In this document: positions 47,395-59,178 of the stretch, in pieces
Layout: each line of letters starts with the position of its first letter
Position numbering within the stretch: the first letter of the stretch is position 1
NCBI GenBank assembly: GCA_028023455.1
Contig: JAQFVV010006853.1
Coordinates: 1-64,000 of the forward strand
DNA: 64,000 bases
Direction: 5' to 3'
Source: Epiperipatus broadwayi
Taxonomy: Eukaryota > Onychophora > Udeonychophora > Euonychophora > Peripatidae
Program-made: the position numbers and the translations under genes
Notes under the pieces: model-generated
Told to the model about the DNA's origin: nothing
Databases searched by the model: none
Seen by the model: the letters and a program-made list of their open reading frames with translations, nothing else

Positions 47395-47575
47395 TTTAAA
47401 AACAGGCAAAACTCTCTATACGTATTGCCAATCAGTGCAAGCCAGAGTAATCAATGGATGCCAGAAGGCTTGTACATAAAATCTCCATCTAGTGTAATAC
47501 GTATAGAGAGTTTTGCTGTTTTAATTAGTTACAAGCAAGCATAAGAAATGGTGATCATGTGATATTTATTGGCTT
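47395..47575. mobile_element. Foldback element family 3, copy 5 (short form)
   Basis: Inverted ends AAAACAGGCAAAACTCTCTA plus TACGTATT, and AATACGTATAGAGAGTTTTG plus CTGTTTTAAT. Interior CAGTGCAAGCCAGAGTAATC matches copy 4. Only about 130 bp between the ends, so the middle is deleted. The right flank GCATAAGAAATGGTGATCAT is the family flank. Confidence 0.88.
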
Positions 47576-48655
47576 AAAAATCATTTAAGTAACTTGATTG
47601 TTGTCTTTGTTGACTGTGAGTACTTTATGTATTGCTGAGAATTTTATATATAAATTTATTTACTTTCCAAATATGTATATAAATTACCTAGAAGCTTTTA
47701 AGTTCAAATTTTCATTGTTACATAAAGCCCTAAAGTTTCTTTTCTTCAAAAGTAAAAACAAGAAACGTAGAACATTTTTTGATTAATTTAGTAACTAGCT
47801 TTCTTTATTGTTATTAAAGAAAAGAAAATTGAACAAATAAACAATGCAATGTTTTGTTATTTTCTTCCACTGCTGTTTACTACTAAGGCATATAAAGATG
47901 TAAATAATAAACGTTTTATTCTGAAAAAGAAAACATAATTAATAAAATAATTGAGTTCTGAAAGAAATACTGTAAGTAAACATAATTAGTTGTAATTTAA
48001 AATTGGTTCAATTAGAAAATGAAACCCAAGTTATTTAAATAATAATGACCACCGAGAAAATAACTGAAAAGAAAAGTATTAAAAAGAAAATTTAAATGTT
48101 CAAAAAATTCTAAAACAAATTTAAATTCAAACTATTTTCTACTATTAAAAAAAATCTTTATAATACTGTTATTGCAATAACGTAATTTGTAAAATTTACG
48201 AATGCCCCTATGTTATTAAAGACATAGCTGTGTGTACATATGCATGTATATGTAAATTAACTTTTAGTTTTATGTTGGTCTATTACCTTAATCTACTTTA
48301 ATTATTAGTTAAAAAAAAATAACTTTAAATTTTTTCAAATGCATTTAATTGTTAATAATCACACAGAGCTTACTTCATGATTGAAACTAGCAACAAAATT
48401 TAATTCCTGAGAGGAAAATGGATTTATTGTTGGAAATGCCAGAACATGGAATGGATTATATGACATCACGACTTCTAATCTGACATTCTACCATTGTTCT
48501 AAACCATGCAAGACTTTCGTGGAAGTGATTTTTATAAATAGTAATGCCATTGTAGAGCCTGAAAAAAATTAATAAAAGTGCTATTTATGTTTTTACTTTG
48601 CATGACTTATTTATATCAAGAAAACAATATAATAGGATATGGGGGACCCTTTATG
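47576..48655. other. AT-rich non-coding sequence
   Basis: No gene is supported. Near 48335-48400 there is a weak match to the foldback arm (CAAATGCATTTAATTGTTAA, TAATCACACAG), probably a very old copy. Confidence 0.5.
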
Positions 48656-50301
48656 ATCTAGATCAGTGTTTCCCAACCTGTGGTATGCGTACCACTGGTG
48701 GTACGCGAGTTGCTGGTTGGTGGTACACGAAAAATAATCAATAATGGCGGTCATAAAAAAAATTAAATCATAAAAATATCATAGAAACGTTTTTTCCTAT
48801 AATTCATAAAAATTATTTTAATTAATAATATTATACGGTAAAGTTATTAATATGTACAGTCGATAACGATCTTTAATGTTAATGATAAAATTGAAAGTAT
48901 GATTAAGAAATTAGATTTTTGGAAACTGTATCAAAAACAATCAACAATCAACCGGAAGTATTCGAAAATCTACTTATTTTTTTGTTTGAAAATAAAGTTA
49001 GTCTGTCTCAAGATATACGAGAAAATATAATAGCACATTTAACAGAATTAAAATTGTCTTTCATGGAATATTTTCCAAAACCCGAAAACACAAATGATAA
49101 TTGTATTTCAAATTCCGTCTATGCAGAAAATTTAGAAAAAGCTACATCATTATCAATAAAGGATAAAGAAAATTTAATAGAATTATCATGTGACAGAACT
49201 TTACAAGTAGAATTCAAACGACACAATCTAATTAATTTTCGATTAAACATTAAAGAATATGAACAACTTTCTGAGAAAGCTCTTAAATTATTATTACCGT
49301 TTACTAGTACGAAATTAATAGGAAGAGCTTTTACTTCATATATTTTTTTAAAAAATAAGTATCGAAACAGATTGAACGCAGTTATAGACTTAAGGGTATA
49401 TATACCTCGCATGTTTTAAACCAAATTTCAAAAAATTATGTTGTTCAAAACAAGCACAAGGATTTCATTAAATTTATTTTATAAAAATATTTGATTATGA
49501 TAAAAAAATATATTAATTGTTTTTTTATAATTTTGTGTTTTTATTAAAACCATTTATTAGTAAACGAAATATGACAAAATAATAGATAAATAATGAGTCG
49601 GATCAAGGCAAATCAATCTAAATTATTTAATTTGAAAGAATGTATCAGAAAAGGATCATAACCAGAAATTAGACTCTCTTTAATTTTTGATCATCTATTG
49701 TGGATTACTAGATGTAAGCTAGTATTTAATCATCAAAATTTTAATCCTATTAACTTCATGCAGAACAATATAAAGAAAACAAGAACAAGAGATAGCCTGG
49801 TAACCCCTGAGGTTATTTTTACCAGGACTTGGGACATGCTGGATTTATTCTCTCCATGGCTCAACCAATAGCAAGATGCTCCGAAAAAGAGAAAACAGAC
49901 TCAAATTTGGGAAAACCAAATGAAGGAATGAGAAAATACTTTGAACAAAATATGTACCAAATAATTTTTAATGTAATAATGTAATCTTTAATAAATATTT
50001 TGAAAAAAAAAAGTGAAACTTTGAACAAACACATACATATAAATATGTTACATTGAGTTTATAATTTCAATGAGTTTATAATCAGGTGTGATGGTTAGTC
50101 GTGTTTCAATGTAATTTGTCCCATTATGTGATGTGAATACATACATGGTCACCTTATAATATTTATAATGCAAATAATATAACACACTCGCAATAACAAA
50201 TTTCACGAAATACAATCATTTTTACGAAGTGGTACAATTTAGCGTGATGTACTACCAAGTGGTACGCGAGCCAAAAAAGGTTGGGAAATGCTGATCTAGA
50301 T
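48656..50301 (+). mobile_element. hAT transposon with exact 8-bp TSD
   Basis: The element covers 48664-50293. Terminal inverted repeats are CAGTGTTTCCCAACCT on the left and, read from the right, CAGCATTTCCCAACCT. Both ends also hold subterminal GTGGTACGCGAG-type words (48706-48718 on the left, 50249-50270 on the right). The 8-bp duplication ATCTAGAT at 48656-48663 and 50294-50301 is exact, the size hAT transposases make. At 1,630 bp it is shorter than a full autonomous element and keeps only the C-terminal part of the transposase, so it is an internally deleted copy needing a helper. Confidence 0.96.
48899..49471 (+). pseudogene. hAT transposase remnant (ZBED5/FAM200-like C-terminal part), frameshifted
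   Basis: The main open frame (48919-49419) lacks an ATG. It includes FENLLIFLFENK, IIAHLTELKLSFMEYFPKP and ENLIELSCDRTLQVEF, then the hAT dimerisation region LSEKALKLLLPF...FLKNKYRNRLN..IDLRV. This order is that of ZBED5/FAM200-type hAT proteins (HLxxLxxSFxxYFP, then LSxxALxxLLPFxxTYLCE, then KTKYRNRL). Just upstream another frame (from 48899) reads MIKKLDFWK, the expected preceding motif, so there is a frameshift near 48920. After the stop at 49417 a third frame reads KPNFKKLCCSKQAQGFH and stops at 49469-49471, the usual C-terminal tail, showing a second frameshift. The zinc-finger and most of the catalytic domain are missing. It cannot be functional. Confidence 0.9.
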
Positions 50302-50476
50302 AAAAGTGAACTGAGAAGCAAGAAATTGACAATATTTTGGAATATAGGTTACTATATTCCAAATTAGTGCTTTAACATTATCGTTTAGGACAGGGTATTA
50401 AAATAGATGGTTAAGAGAAGAAAGATTGTGCTTTTGGAAGAGCACATTGTGGGGAAGTAGAGAACGTACAAACCTT

Positions 50477-50600
50477 CAGACAGATTTATATGTTTACTCT
50501 TAACCAATATATAAAACATAAATAAATGAAGTTAATCCATCAGACAGATTTATATGTTTACTCTTAATCAATATATAAAACATAAATAAATGAAGTTAAG
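50477..50600. repeat. 64-bp tandem duplication
   Basis: Units start at 50477 and 50541 (CAGACAGATTTATATGTTTA, ending AATGAAGTTAA) and differ at one base (AACCAAT against AATCAAT). Confidence 0.97.
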
Positions 50601-51283
50601 ATTTAAACTTTAAAAGAATTCAATAATAAATAATTTGCAGAATTTTTTAAAAATAGTACCACATATTTTAGCAAATAAGAAAAAATATCAGATGTAGAGT
50701 TAATAGTTGCTGATTGAGTGAAGTAAAAGAAAATATCTGTTTTATCACATGAATAGAGAGTAACTGAGTATCTATTTTTATTGTATATATACTAGAAAAT
50801 TACATTAATTTGAAAGAGATATTGATCGGTTATATATTTAAAGTCAACTCGAAATTATATTGTAAAACATTATGGCAGACCAGTTTTTTTTTGTAAAAGA
50901 ATTTAAGTGCATATAGTGTTGCTATTCTGTTAGCATTTAAGTATAACTTTCCAATTCAAAATCTTTTTTCTTTTCAATTAAAATAAATAAAACTTTCACC
51001 TAAGTAGACAATAAGAAAATAAAGCTGGTAGGATAAACTAACACATATAAACTAGTATATAATGATAGCATTCATGTAGTAACTCTCACTTTCATGTTTA
51101 ATGGTATTTTTTTACTACTGCATCATATATAGTTTATTTATTGACTTTTGATATTTTCTTATAACATAATATCCCATTATCATTGCTACAGAATTTTTAG
51201 GCATTTGTTTCTCTTAGATTATTTGAGTTTCCTCTTTGTGTGACTTTTGTGTTAGATTTTATCCTGTTATCTTTCTTCAATAT
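50601..51283. other. AT-rich non-coding sequence
   Basis: Nothing recognisable. Confidence 0.5.
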
Positions 51284-51289
51284 ACACAA

Positions 51290-51382
<93 letters not shown>
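51284..51382. repeat. Compound (CA)n(TA)n microsatellite
   Basis: About 28 bp of CA followed by about 70 bp of TA. Open frames through it on both strands (His-Thr or Tyr-Ile runs) are artefacts. Confidence 0.98.
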
Positions 51383-51384
<2 letters not shown>

Positions 51385-52089
51385 GCCCATTCCAATTTAG
51401 CCTTTGGCTAAATTGCAATAATGTGCATAAAATAAAAACAGAAAAAGTCATCATCACCTTTTCTTGTATAGGTAGGGAAGCTGTAGGGCACCTGAGTTTA
51501 AACCCTACATTATCAAGTCCCAAAAGCCTAGAACAGAAAGAGAGGGGAAATATTTATGCTCTTTGTTTATTGTGTATTGATAAAACCAAAATAGTAGTAT
51601 ATATCTTGAATTATTTAATAGTTATCTTTAAAAGTTAGGATTAAAATACATATAAATAGTTGTCTATGAACCCAAATTATTCTATTAATCATTTTCTGAT
51701 TTTGATTATTAACTTTCTTTAAAGTTGATCTATACTTGATAATGCTGTTATTCTTTCTATAACAATAATTTAAGTCTAATAGTTTTAATAATTTAGTTTT
51801 GAATATTAAGTTATGGTTTGTACAATTCATTCAAATTATTTTTGATAGGCAGGTTTTTTTGATTGTCTGAATATCTGAGTGGGTGCTTGCATTTTACATA
51901 AATAAACTTACAGTTACACATATATTAAAAGAAATGTTAAAATCATTTTGTGATTTCATTATGAAAAGCTATATTGTTTGTAAAGAATTATATTATATGT
52001 TAATTAAACTAACAACATTAGAATTTCAGTTGACCAGTCCAGATGACATTCTTTTGGTCAGAGTTAATTGAAAAATGATAAAATTTATG
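51383..52089. other. AT-rich non-coding sequence
   Basis: No gene is supported. The patch 51460-51560 is slightly GC-richer (TAGGGCACCTGAGTTTAAAC), unassigned. Confidence 0.45.
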
Positions 52090-52990
52090 AGGCTAGACTT
52101 GAAAAAAAAGGGGATTGCTATTGAGGTAATGGATTCCAGACTAGTCAATGGTTAATTACCAAGAAATCATATTAGGCTGGGTTTCTTACTAACAGTCAAT
52201 TTAAAACAGATTGTCAATTTTAATTAGATGCTTTATCTAATGAAAATCAGGTATTTCTATCTGTGAGGTCCTGTAAAAGACTAAATTGTATAAAAAGGTT
52301 GAATCAGTCAGTTCAAAAAAATTGTCAAGAGAACAAACTAAATTGGGGAAAGAAATAAGACTGAATTGCTGTTGAAAGCAAGCATTATTTTTATATATTT
52401 TTTGGAAAATTTCCTACAGTCTAATGGCAGGTTAAGTGGATATATATTTTGTCTGTGGTGATCCAGCCATCCATTAACAGATGCACATCTGAAGAGTTTG
52501 AGCCAAAAGTATTATAGATCTTGTGATTGATTGTGAAAAATAAGATAGAAGAAATTTATTGCTCACCTGTGTTTTAAATCTAAGATGAAAATAAGTAAAA
52601 TGTTGAAGTGCCAAACCATGCTAGTTCAGTTATGCCATTGACTGAATTTAAACCTCAGCAAAATGATAAATATATAAAAAAACAGCAGATATCCCTGGTC
52701 TATTATAAATAAGTATGCTGAAAAGAAATTAAAAATAATTCCAGTGCCAAATGGTTTCTATGGAAGCAAGTAATTTCACTATCATCATTGCAGTCAAAGA
52801 GTTGCAAGCCCAAGCCAAGAAAAAATAGGATTCCATTAAACCACTGAAATTGGTAAATAGACATGTGTTACAGATTGGTGTTTCTGGCTGCTGCCCAATT
52901 TATAAACATTCACCAAGCTGAATTTGAAATCTTGGAAAGTGCATGCCTCAAGAAAGTAAAAGAAGCACTGGTAACATGAATTTTAATTAT
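52090..52990 (+). other. GC-richer segment with coding-like fragments, unidentified
   Basis: Base composition is less AT-rich than its flanks. Short plus-strand frames look protein-like: QCQMVSMEASNFTIIIAVKE (about 52742-52800) and, in another frame, MCYRLVFLAAAQFINIHQAE continuing to KKVKEALVT before a stop (about 52863-52978). The latter follows a TTACAG and ends near GCACTG|GTAACA, which could be splice sites. I do not recognise a protein family. It may be a decayed mobile element or an exon of an unknown gene. Confidence 0.25.
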
Positions 52991-54989
52991 ATATATTCTT
53001 TTGATTATATCAGTGACTATTAACAAAACTTTTAATAACAAATTCTTTATCTTTTTTTTTATCTCTGAACCTTAAAAACCAAAATCAACTAAAAGAAGTT
53101 TCAGTAATAATAGTGATTGTTTTATTGATGATATTATGTATTCTGAAATTATATTACATATCCACTTAACAATGTATTTTATTTTGTGACTTGTATTATT
53201 GTATATTATTTTAAAATTATGAAATATGTTATTTTATGTTACAAGATTTTTTTAAAAAAATATTTTATTCATAATGGGGATCAACACATACACACATGGT
53301 AATATAATTATACTTTCCATATGTATAGCTGTGGAGCCTGAATGTTGAAATGGGCAGAAATATAGCATTGGGGGAACTAGATTTGTTAAAATCATGTTAA
53401 GTGACCTCAATTGGTCAGAGAAGGAGATAGGTAATTTAAAGCTTATTTAAGTAAATGCTTTTACTTCTCTAGAATCTGACTAACACTCTTGCTAATTAAT
53501 TATTTTGTTTTATATGTTATATTTAAATTGATAAGGTTACAAAAGTATGTGCATGCCTAGAATGTTTATTGTTTTTGTCAAAGATTTTTTTTTGGATATA
53601 AATTTTTAGATATTCACTATCCGAATTGATGCACAAACATTACACTATGATATAGACATGGGATACTGTCATTAAAGAAAAAGTGGAAAGAGTTTAGTAT
53701 CATTAATATTATGATTTAAATATAAACAACTACGTCAGTATTATGTATATAAATTTTCATATATATCTTTGAATATTATGTATATTTTACTAGTTAAGTA
53801 ATAAATATTAATTCATGTTATTAAAAGAGGTATATATATTTATTAAGAGTATTCTTTGCTTTATTAAATATGATCATTCATCATCACTATTGAATATTAA
53901 TGGTTAAGTTCCAATTTAAATACAATAAAGTTAGGCAAATAATTATGAATTTATAAAAGCTAAATTTTATGTTAGGCATTAGTTCTAAAGCTATGGCTGA
54001 AAATATCATTATCATCATCATCATCATGATGTTTTTATATCAATGATCTATATAAACACATTTAATGGTCATAGGTAAATAATGGTTTTCATTGTGTTTG
54101 TTTATCATTTGTGAGTCATTATGAGATAATAACCACCATCAAGATCATCAAGCATCATTCAAGGGTGAGTGAATTGCCACCAGAAACCTATAGTGTTTGA
54201 TGTGAGCTAGCAAGACTTATGAGAATGTTGAAATGCATTTATGATATTAAAATCTAAGTAATAATTTTGTCTGACAATTTTTATATGCACAACTAAAGCA
54301 TAATGATGTTTTTGTTTTTCTTATTGTTAGTGCAAAGGTGATATGGTTCTATAATCCAAAATCCTACTTCCAGTTATAAATAAGGTACCAAATGGGTTCA
54401 AACCAGGTACATCTATAAGTAGATATAAAATATAACTTTGTTTAGGCTTAGCTAGCCTCATGGCATCCTGATAGACCATATTCACTTAGTTAAAACCTAT
54501 AACTCTTAAACCGCTAATTATATTATTGGTTGTATGAGGTAAAAATCAAATCTTTTAATTAGCCAACTCACAAACTGAAGACAAAGCCTATTGTTAAAAC
54601 ATATTTGCCTATAATATTAACTTCAACTCAGATACATTTATAAAAAGTATATTACTAATTTTTCAAGTTATGAAAGAGAACAAAAGTTCTTTCAAAAATA
54701 AATTGCTATTTATTTATTATAAAATATATTCAATTTTGGCAAATTTAAAGCGAATGTCTAAACAAAAAAGTGCTGACGCAAACACTTTTTTTCAATTTTA
54801 CGTTATGGAAAAGTAAAGATTTCTTTTTGCTAAATCTTAAATATTTTTACTAAAATCTTCAATATTTTTCGAAAATAATTTTGTTTTTTTAGTATTCTCT
54901 CTGAAAATAATTTGTAATTACTCAATATATACTTTTAATATTCTTAAATTATGTTCGAAATGAAAACCTCAGCATTTTTCTTTATTTTC
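52991..54989. other. AT-rich non-coding sequence
   Basis: No gene is supported. A CAT-rich patch lies at 54010-54032. Around 54395-54407 the word GGGTTCAAACCAGG resembles a tRNA T arm (box B) but no convincing box A accompanies it. Confidence 0.5.
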
Positions 54990-55020
54990 TTCGATCAGGC
55001 AGTTTCTTTGTTCTTTCCAG

Positions 55021-55066
55021 CCAATCAGAATGTCTTTTTCAGCTGAGAGCCAGCTGACAGCCAATC
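55021..55066. promoter_or_regulatory. Paired CCAAT boxes and E-boxes
   Basis: Two CCAATCA words (55021 and 55061, each preceded by AG) stand 40 bp apart, with two CAGCTG E-box words between them (55040-55045 and 55051-55056). CCAATCA is the core bound by NF-Y, and 30-40 bp spacing between CCAAT boxes is common in NF-Y promoters. The region is also less AT-rich than its surroundings. Strong as a pattern, unproven as a promoter. Confidence 0.45.
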
Positions 55067-55251
55067 ACCGACCAACTTCTTTCTTTGTTTAGTTTTAAAT
55101 GCGTTTTTTTTTATTTTTTACTTGTAAAATAATTCGGAAGAGGGCACCATCTTACAGAACTTTTAAAAACCTAATCAATAACTGTCAAACGAATATTCTA
55201 CCATTAAAACTAGCAGAATTAGAGTGACATCAGATGTCGACGAGAGACCTC
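55067..55251 (+). other. Possible transcript start and short first exon
   Basis: Downstream of the CCAAT pair the sequence keeps a moderate GC and CpG content. An ATG at 55234 opens MSTRDL and meets CTC|GTAAGA at 55251/55252, a fair splice donor; without splicing it stops after ten codons. No further support is available, and no downstream exon was identified. Confidence 0.22.
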
Positions 55252-55379
55252 GTAAGAGGCGGTTAAAGAATTAAAACTAGATGAAAGGGTTAAAATGACT
55301 AGTTTATTTTGGCATCATTTTCCCCCAAACCATTTGATTTATTTTGAGATATTTTATTAAGTTACACAACACTACTATA

Positions 55380-57130
55380 TTTTTATAAACTTCCACATGG
55401 CACAGATCAACATTTGCATTCAGTTACAATATATATGTTTTATTAAATGTATTTCATTTGCATTCAGTTACAATATATATGTTTTATTAAATGTATTTCC
55501 AAGATCAATTTACTATATTCCTCTATTAATTTTAGAGTCATATAACATAAATATCATAATTCTGAACAGAAAGTATTAAATCATCAGCATAGCACAATGT
55601 ATAAAGAGATTTATTATTATGAAAAAGAAATTTCCATTTTCTTACATTTTTTTTCCTGTATGTTTTAGGATTTGCGGTAGATTAAATTTAAACAATGTAA
55701 GCGATTGGCAGCATTTCTGTTTGAATTGCTTGGTTTTCTTTATATTATCTAAAATCATATTATTTTAAATTTTTGTTTGGTATATATATTATTAAATAAT
55801 TTCTTAATTCCTTTAATATGAACTACAATTTTGATAATTAATTTAGAGAGGAACGTTACCATATACTTTTTTAATATTTCTGTTAAAAAAAACAACTTAT
55901 AAATCATTGTTTTCATTTCTTCATTGTCATTGTAATTTCCTTTTTTTATATTAAGCTCTTAATCATTCTCTAACAACTTTCATTGCTTTTTTCTACCCAA
56001 ATATGAATCAATAATTTTCCAATACCTTTTCCATGTTTTATATTTCATTATTACAATTCCCCCCTGCTCTTGCTTAGTTTTTTTAATCATTATTTGTTTT
56101 AGTATTTAAATATTTCTGAGATATTTTTTCTACTATATCATTTTAATCTTCTGGTGTTATTAATATGGTTTTTTTCCTCCTTCAATATTTTAGACAATTG
56201 TAATGTTCTTCAATAGATTGTAAAACTATGTTTTATATTTTTTTGTCTAGTCATGACTTATATAATCTCTTATAATTTTCTTAAATTCTAAAGCAACTAA
56301 GTTATTTCTTTTTTCTTTAACCTGTAATTTTACTCTTATTAATCTTTTAAATATTTAACTATAACATTATATATTCATACTTTTATATCTTACATTATTA
56401 TTATTCATTATATTAACATTCAATATGTATAATCTTCTCAACCTATAGTATTATTTTTTAATATATTTTTTATACTATCTTCTGCTTTCATTTCCAATAA
56501 ATATAATTGATTTAAAATGTTTATGCTTTCTTTCCAAAGTTCTTCAGATAAATTGAGATAAGAAAGCTGATGATGGACTGTTCTCTTTTTTAAAAAAAGT
56601 TTTATCTTGTGCATTGGGGTGAGAGTATTTCATATACTTAACAAACAAGTGCAGTAGTATTAATCTCAATGTATTATATAATTGTAGTTAATATAAAATA
56701 ATAATCTCAGAAATTACATATATAATTTTAAATGTGATACTTATAATTGTGTGTGTGTAGACGACAATAAATTAGTTATAAAATGTTATGCAAATATATT
56801 TTAGCATAAATAGCTTTTTTAATAAAATTCCTAAAATATTTTGATATCCTTATCCTATTTTAATTTAGGTTTTTTCTTATATTTTTTTAGTTTTTAGCGT
56901 TCAGATGAAAGAGTTCATGATATTTATCTATATAAAAATGTTAATATATGTGCAATATCTTCAATTTTCTAAATTTTTGTTATTTAAATACATTCTTTTT
57001 CTAACTTGCATTTTTATTTCATTATGCTTACATTAAAATTTTATGAAAATATTATTTTTATGTAATATTCAAAAATCAGAATGATGAAGTTCTATGGTCA
57101 CTCTAGTGCTTCATTTGATATTATAGTATG
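55380..57130 (-). pseudogene. Second degenerate LINE (reverse transcriptase with YADD box)
   Basis: On the minus strand, near 55565-55605, the sequence reads LYTLCYADDLILSVQNYD, the YADD catalytic box of LINE reverse transcriptase with its usual hydrophobic neighbours. Upstream on that strand, near 55690-55750, lies NQAIQTEMLPIAYIV. Near 56000-56080 lies a W-rich linker-like stretch, and near 57090-57110 an SDHR motif sits at the place where LINE endonuclease domains end. Stops and frameshifts are frequent. The 3' end seems lost near 55380. The YADD match is solid; the outer boundaries are estimates. Confidence 0.7.
55411..55498. repeat. Exact 44-bp tandem duplication
   Basis: Units 55411-55454 and 55455-55498 are identical (CATTTGCATTCAGTTACAAT to AAATGTATTT). 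It lies within the LINE remnant, just after the YADD box in the LINE's direction. Confidence 0.97.
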
Positions 57131-58524
57131 GGTTGATTTATTGTTGACATTAAATTCGTTTATATATCATTATTTTTAATGACAGGATAAAAATTTGATT
57201 GAGTTTAAATAAGTAAATTCAGATTTATCGAAACAAAAATACGTTTGTTAATTTCCTATTATCTATGTGGTTTTCTTTCAAGTCACAAAATATAATTTGG
57301 AACTCTTTAGAATATCATTTATCTATTGTTATTTTTTCTAGAAAAATATCCTTCTTACAGATATTAAAGCTTTTTGAGTTCTTTTAAATGGTAATTTTTT
57401 ATGTGTAGCAGTTATAAAAAAAAATTCAGTTGAGATACAATATTTTTAATCTTTCTCTAATTTTAATCTAAATGTATATTAATCTATGATCATATCAAGA
57501 ACCCAATGCTTTTAACCATACAATTTTACTCTTTTGTTCATTCAATGCGGTTTTTAATCTCTGCAGTACTGCTTTTCTTAAATGTTAATGTTTAATGAAG
57601 AAATATGAGTATCCTTAATATTATGATATTTCTAGCAAAACCATTGCAGCTAAAATTAAATGTAGAATTAAGTTAATTTCTACTGAGAAATGTGTTCCAT
57701 GTTTTACTTCATTACATTGATTGATATAATCAATAAATTCCACAAGATATTCAATTTATATTTAAGTTAAAATATAAGTAACAATTTTGAGATTTCCTCA
57801 TTATCATTAAATTGTTAAGTTGCATTATTATTTAACATTGAAGAATATGATATATTCCAACGATTTTGCATGCAATTTGCAAATTTCAAATAGGGACTTA
57901 TATATTTTGGATTTATAAAAATAGGATATGATTTGTATAATTTATACATTTTTAATATACAAATTATCACTTTGAAATTGTTTCAATAAAATAAACAAAA
58001 GGTATGCCAATATGATATGAAATGCAGTGTCTACATTTTTAATATAATGAGAATACGATTAGAAAATAAATCTATGGCTGAAATGTACATTTTAATCTTT
58101 ATAAACCCATGGTTCCCTGAAAGATTTACAATCAACTAGTTCATCCTTATTAAATCAGAACTTGATCTCTCTTTGTGCAATTTCACAACAGTCTTTTTCC
58201 TGTTTAATATTCTTTTCAGTTTGTATGTCTTGAATAATTTAAGGTTTTGAATTAAATGAAGAAGTTTTACTTGACATCTTGTGGCCAGTTTTCACAATGT
58301 TTACACCCACCCAGATCATGCACAACTTGTCCAGAACTGTCATATATTTGCATTAAGCCAGGAAAAATAGAAGACCAACAAGTCCCTTGTAATAAACCTT
58401 TAAACATTATTTGAAGCCCATTTAAATTTCATAGCAACAAATCTGAAATCTTCTGCTCATAACATTACGTTGAACTATAATATAATTTCAGTATCTACAG
58501 GGAAGTCATAATTTTAATATAATC
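57131..58524. other. AT-rich non-coding sequence
   Basis: Possibly more of the decayed LINE's 5' part near 57131-57400, but no motif is legible. The rest is featureless. Confidence 0.4.
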
Positions 58525-58795
58525 ATTCTATGTGGGATTCGAACTCAGACTTTCACATGACCCACTACTCTCCATGCCATCTCATGTTGCTGACCCACCT
58601 GATCACACACATATTGAAAAGATAAATAATCACCAATATACATATTTCATGCTAAAACAGCAATCATCAGTTGGTCTAGATTACTATCCTCATATATATA
58701 TAATCAGTGCTCAACTTTATATTAAGATAGCCAATCCTCATACTTATGTATGTATAAATAGATTATTCTCCTGTACATGAGGGGTCAGAATGACT
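58525..58795 (-). mobile_element. Element family 4, third copy, inverted
   Basis: On the minus strand it shows the family interior (GATTGGCTATCTTAATATAA, TGTTTTAGCATGAAATATG) and ends in GAAAGTCTGAGTTCGAATCC, whose GTTCGAATCC is a clean box B word. The 82-residue open frame on the plus strand here (GFELRLSHDPLLSMPSHVAD...) recurs in the partner copy and is a by-product of the repeat, not a gene. Confidence 0.87.
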
Positions 58796-58799
58796 AATA

Positions 58800-59178
58800 T
58801 GTCAACATGGGTAGGATGACAACCTTAGCACTAATAAGGATTTTGAACATTCCATCATCAGATTTTCAATGAAATGGAAGGCTGAAGAGTTGTGAGTTGG
58901 AATCGTTTGAAGCCTGTCCATTAAAGTATGAGGATTGGCTATCTTAATATAAAGCTGAATACTGATTATATATATGTGTGAAGATAGTAATCTAGACCAA
59001 CTGATGATTGCTGGTTTAGCATGAAATACATATCTTGGTGATTATTTATCTTTTCAACATGTGTGTGATCAGGTGGGTCAGCAATATGAGATGGCACTGA
59101 GTGTAGTGGGTCGTGTGAAAGTCTGAGTTCAAATCCCGTATATATTACATATATAAATGCAGGTTTAAGCCTGTACAA
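58800..59178 (+). mobile_element. Element family 4, fourth copy, facing the third
   Basis: It carries the same interior words as 45882-46322 and 46340-46690, ends in GTCTGAGTTCAAATCCC, then ATATTACATATATAAATGCA and AAGCCTGTAC. Those last words correspond to the terminal repeat of the copy at 46.3 kb. Together with 58525-58795 it makes a palindrome with arms of about 240 bp and a spacer of about 110-150 bp. Confidence 0.87.

Noticed and set aside
58532-59178. Two similar open frames that look like a gene pair
   Set aside because: They are mirror copies of a mobile element also present at 46 kb, with tRNA-like box B words at their ends.
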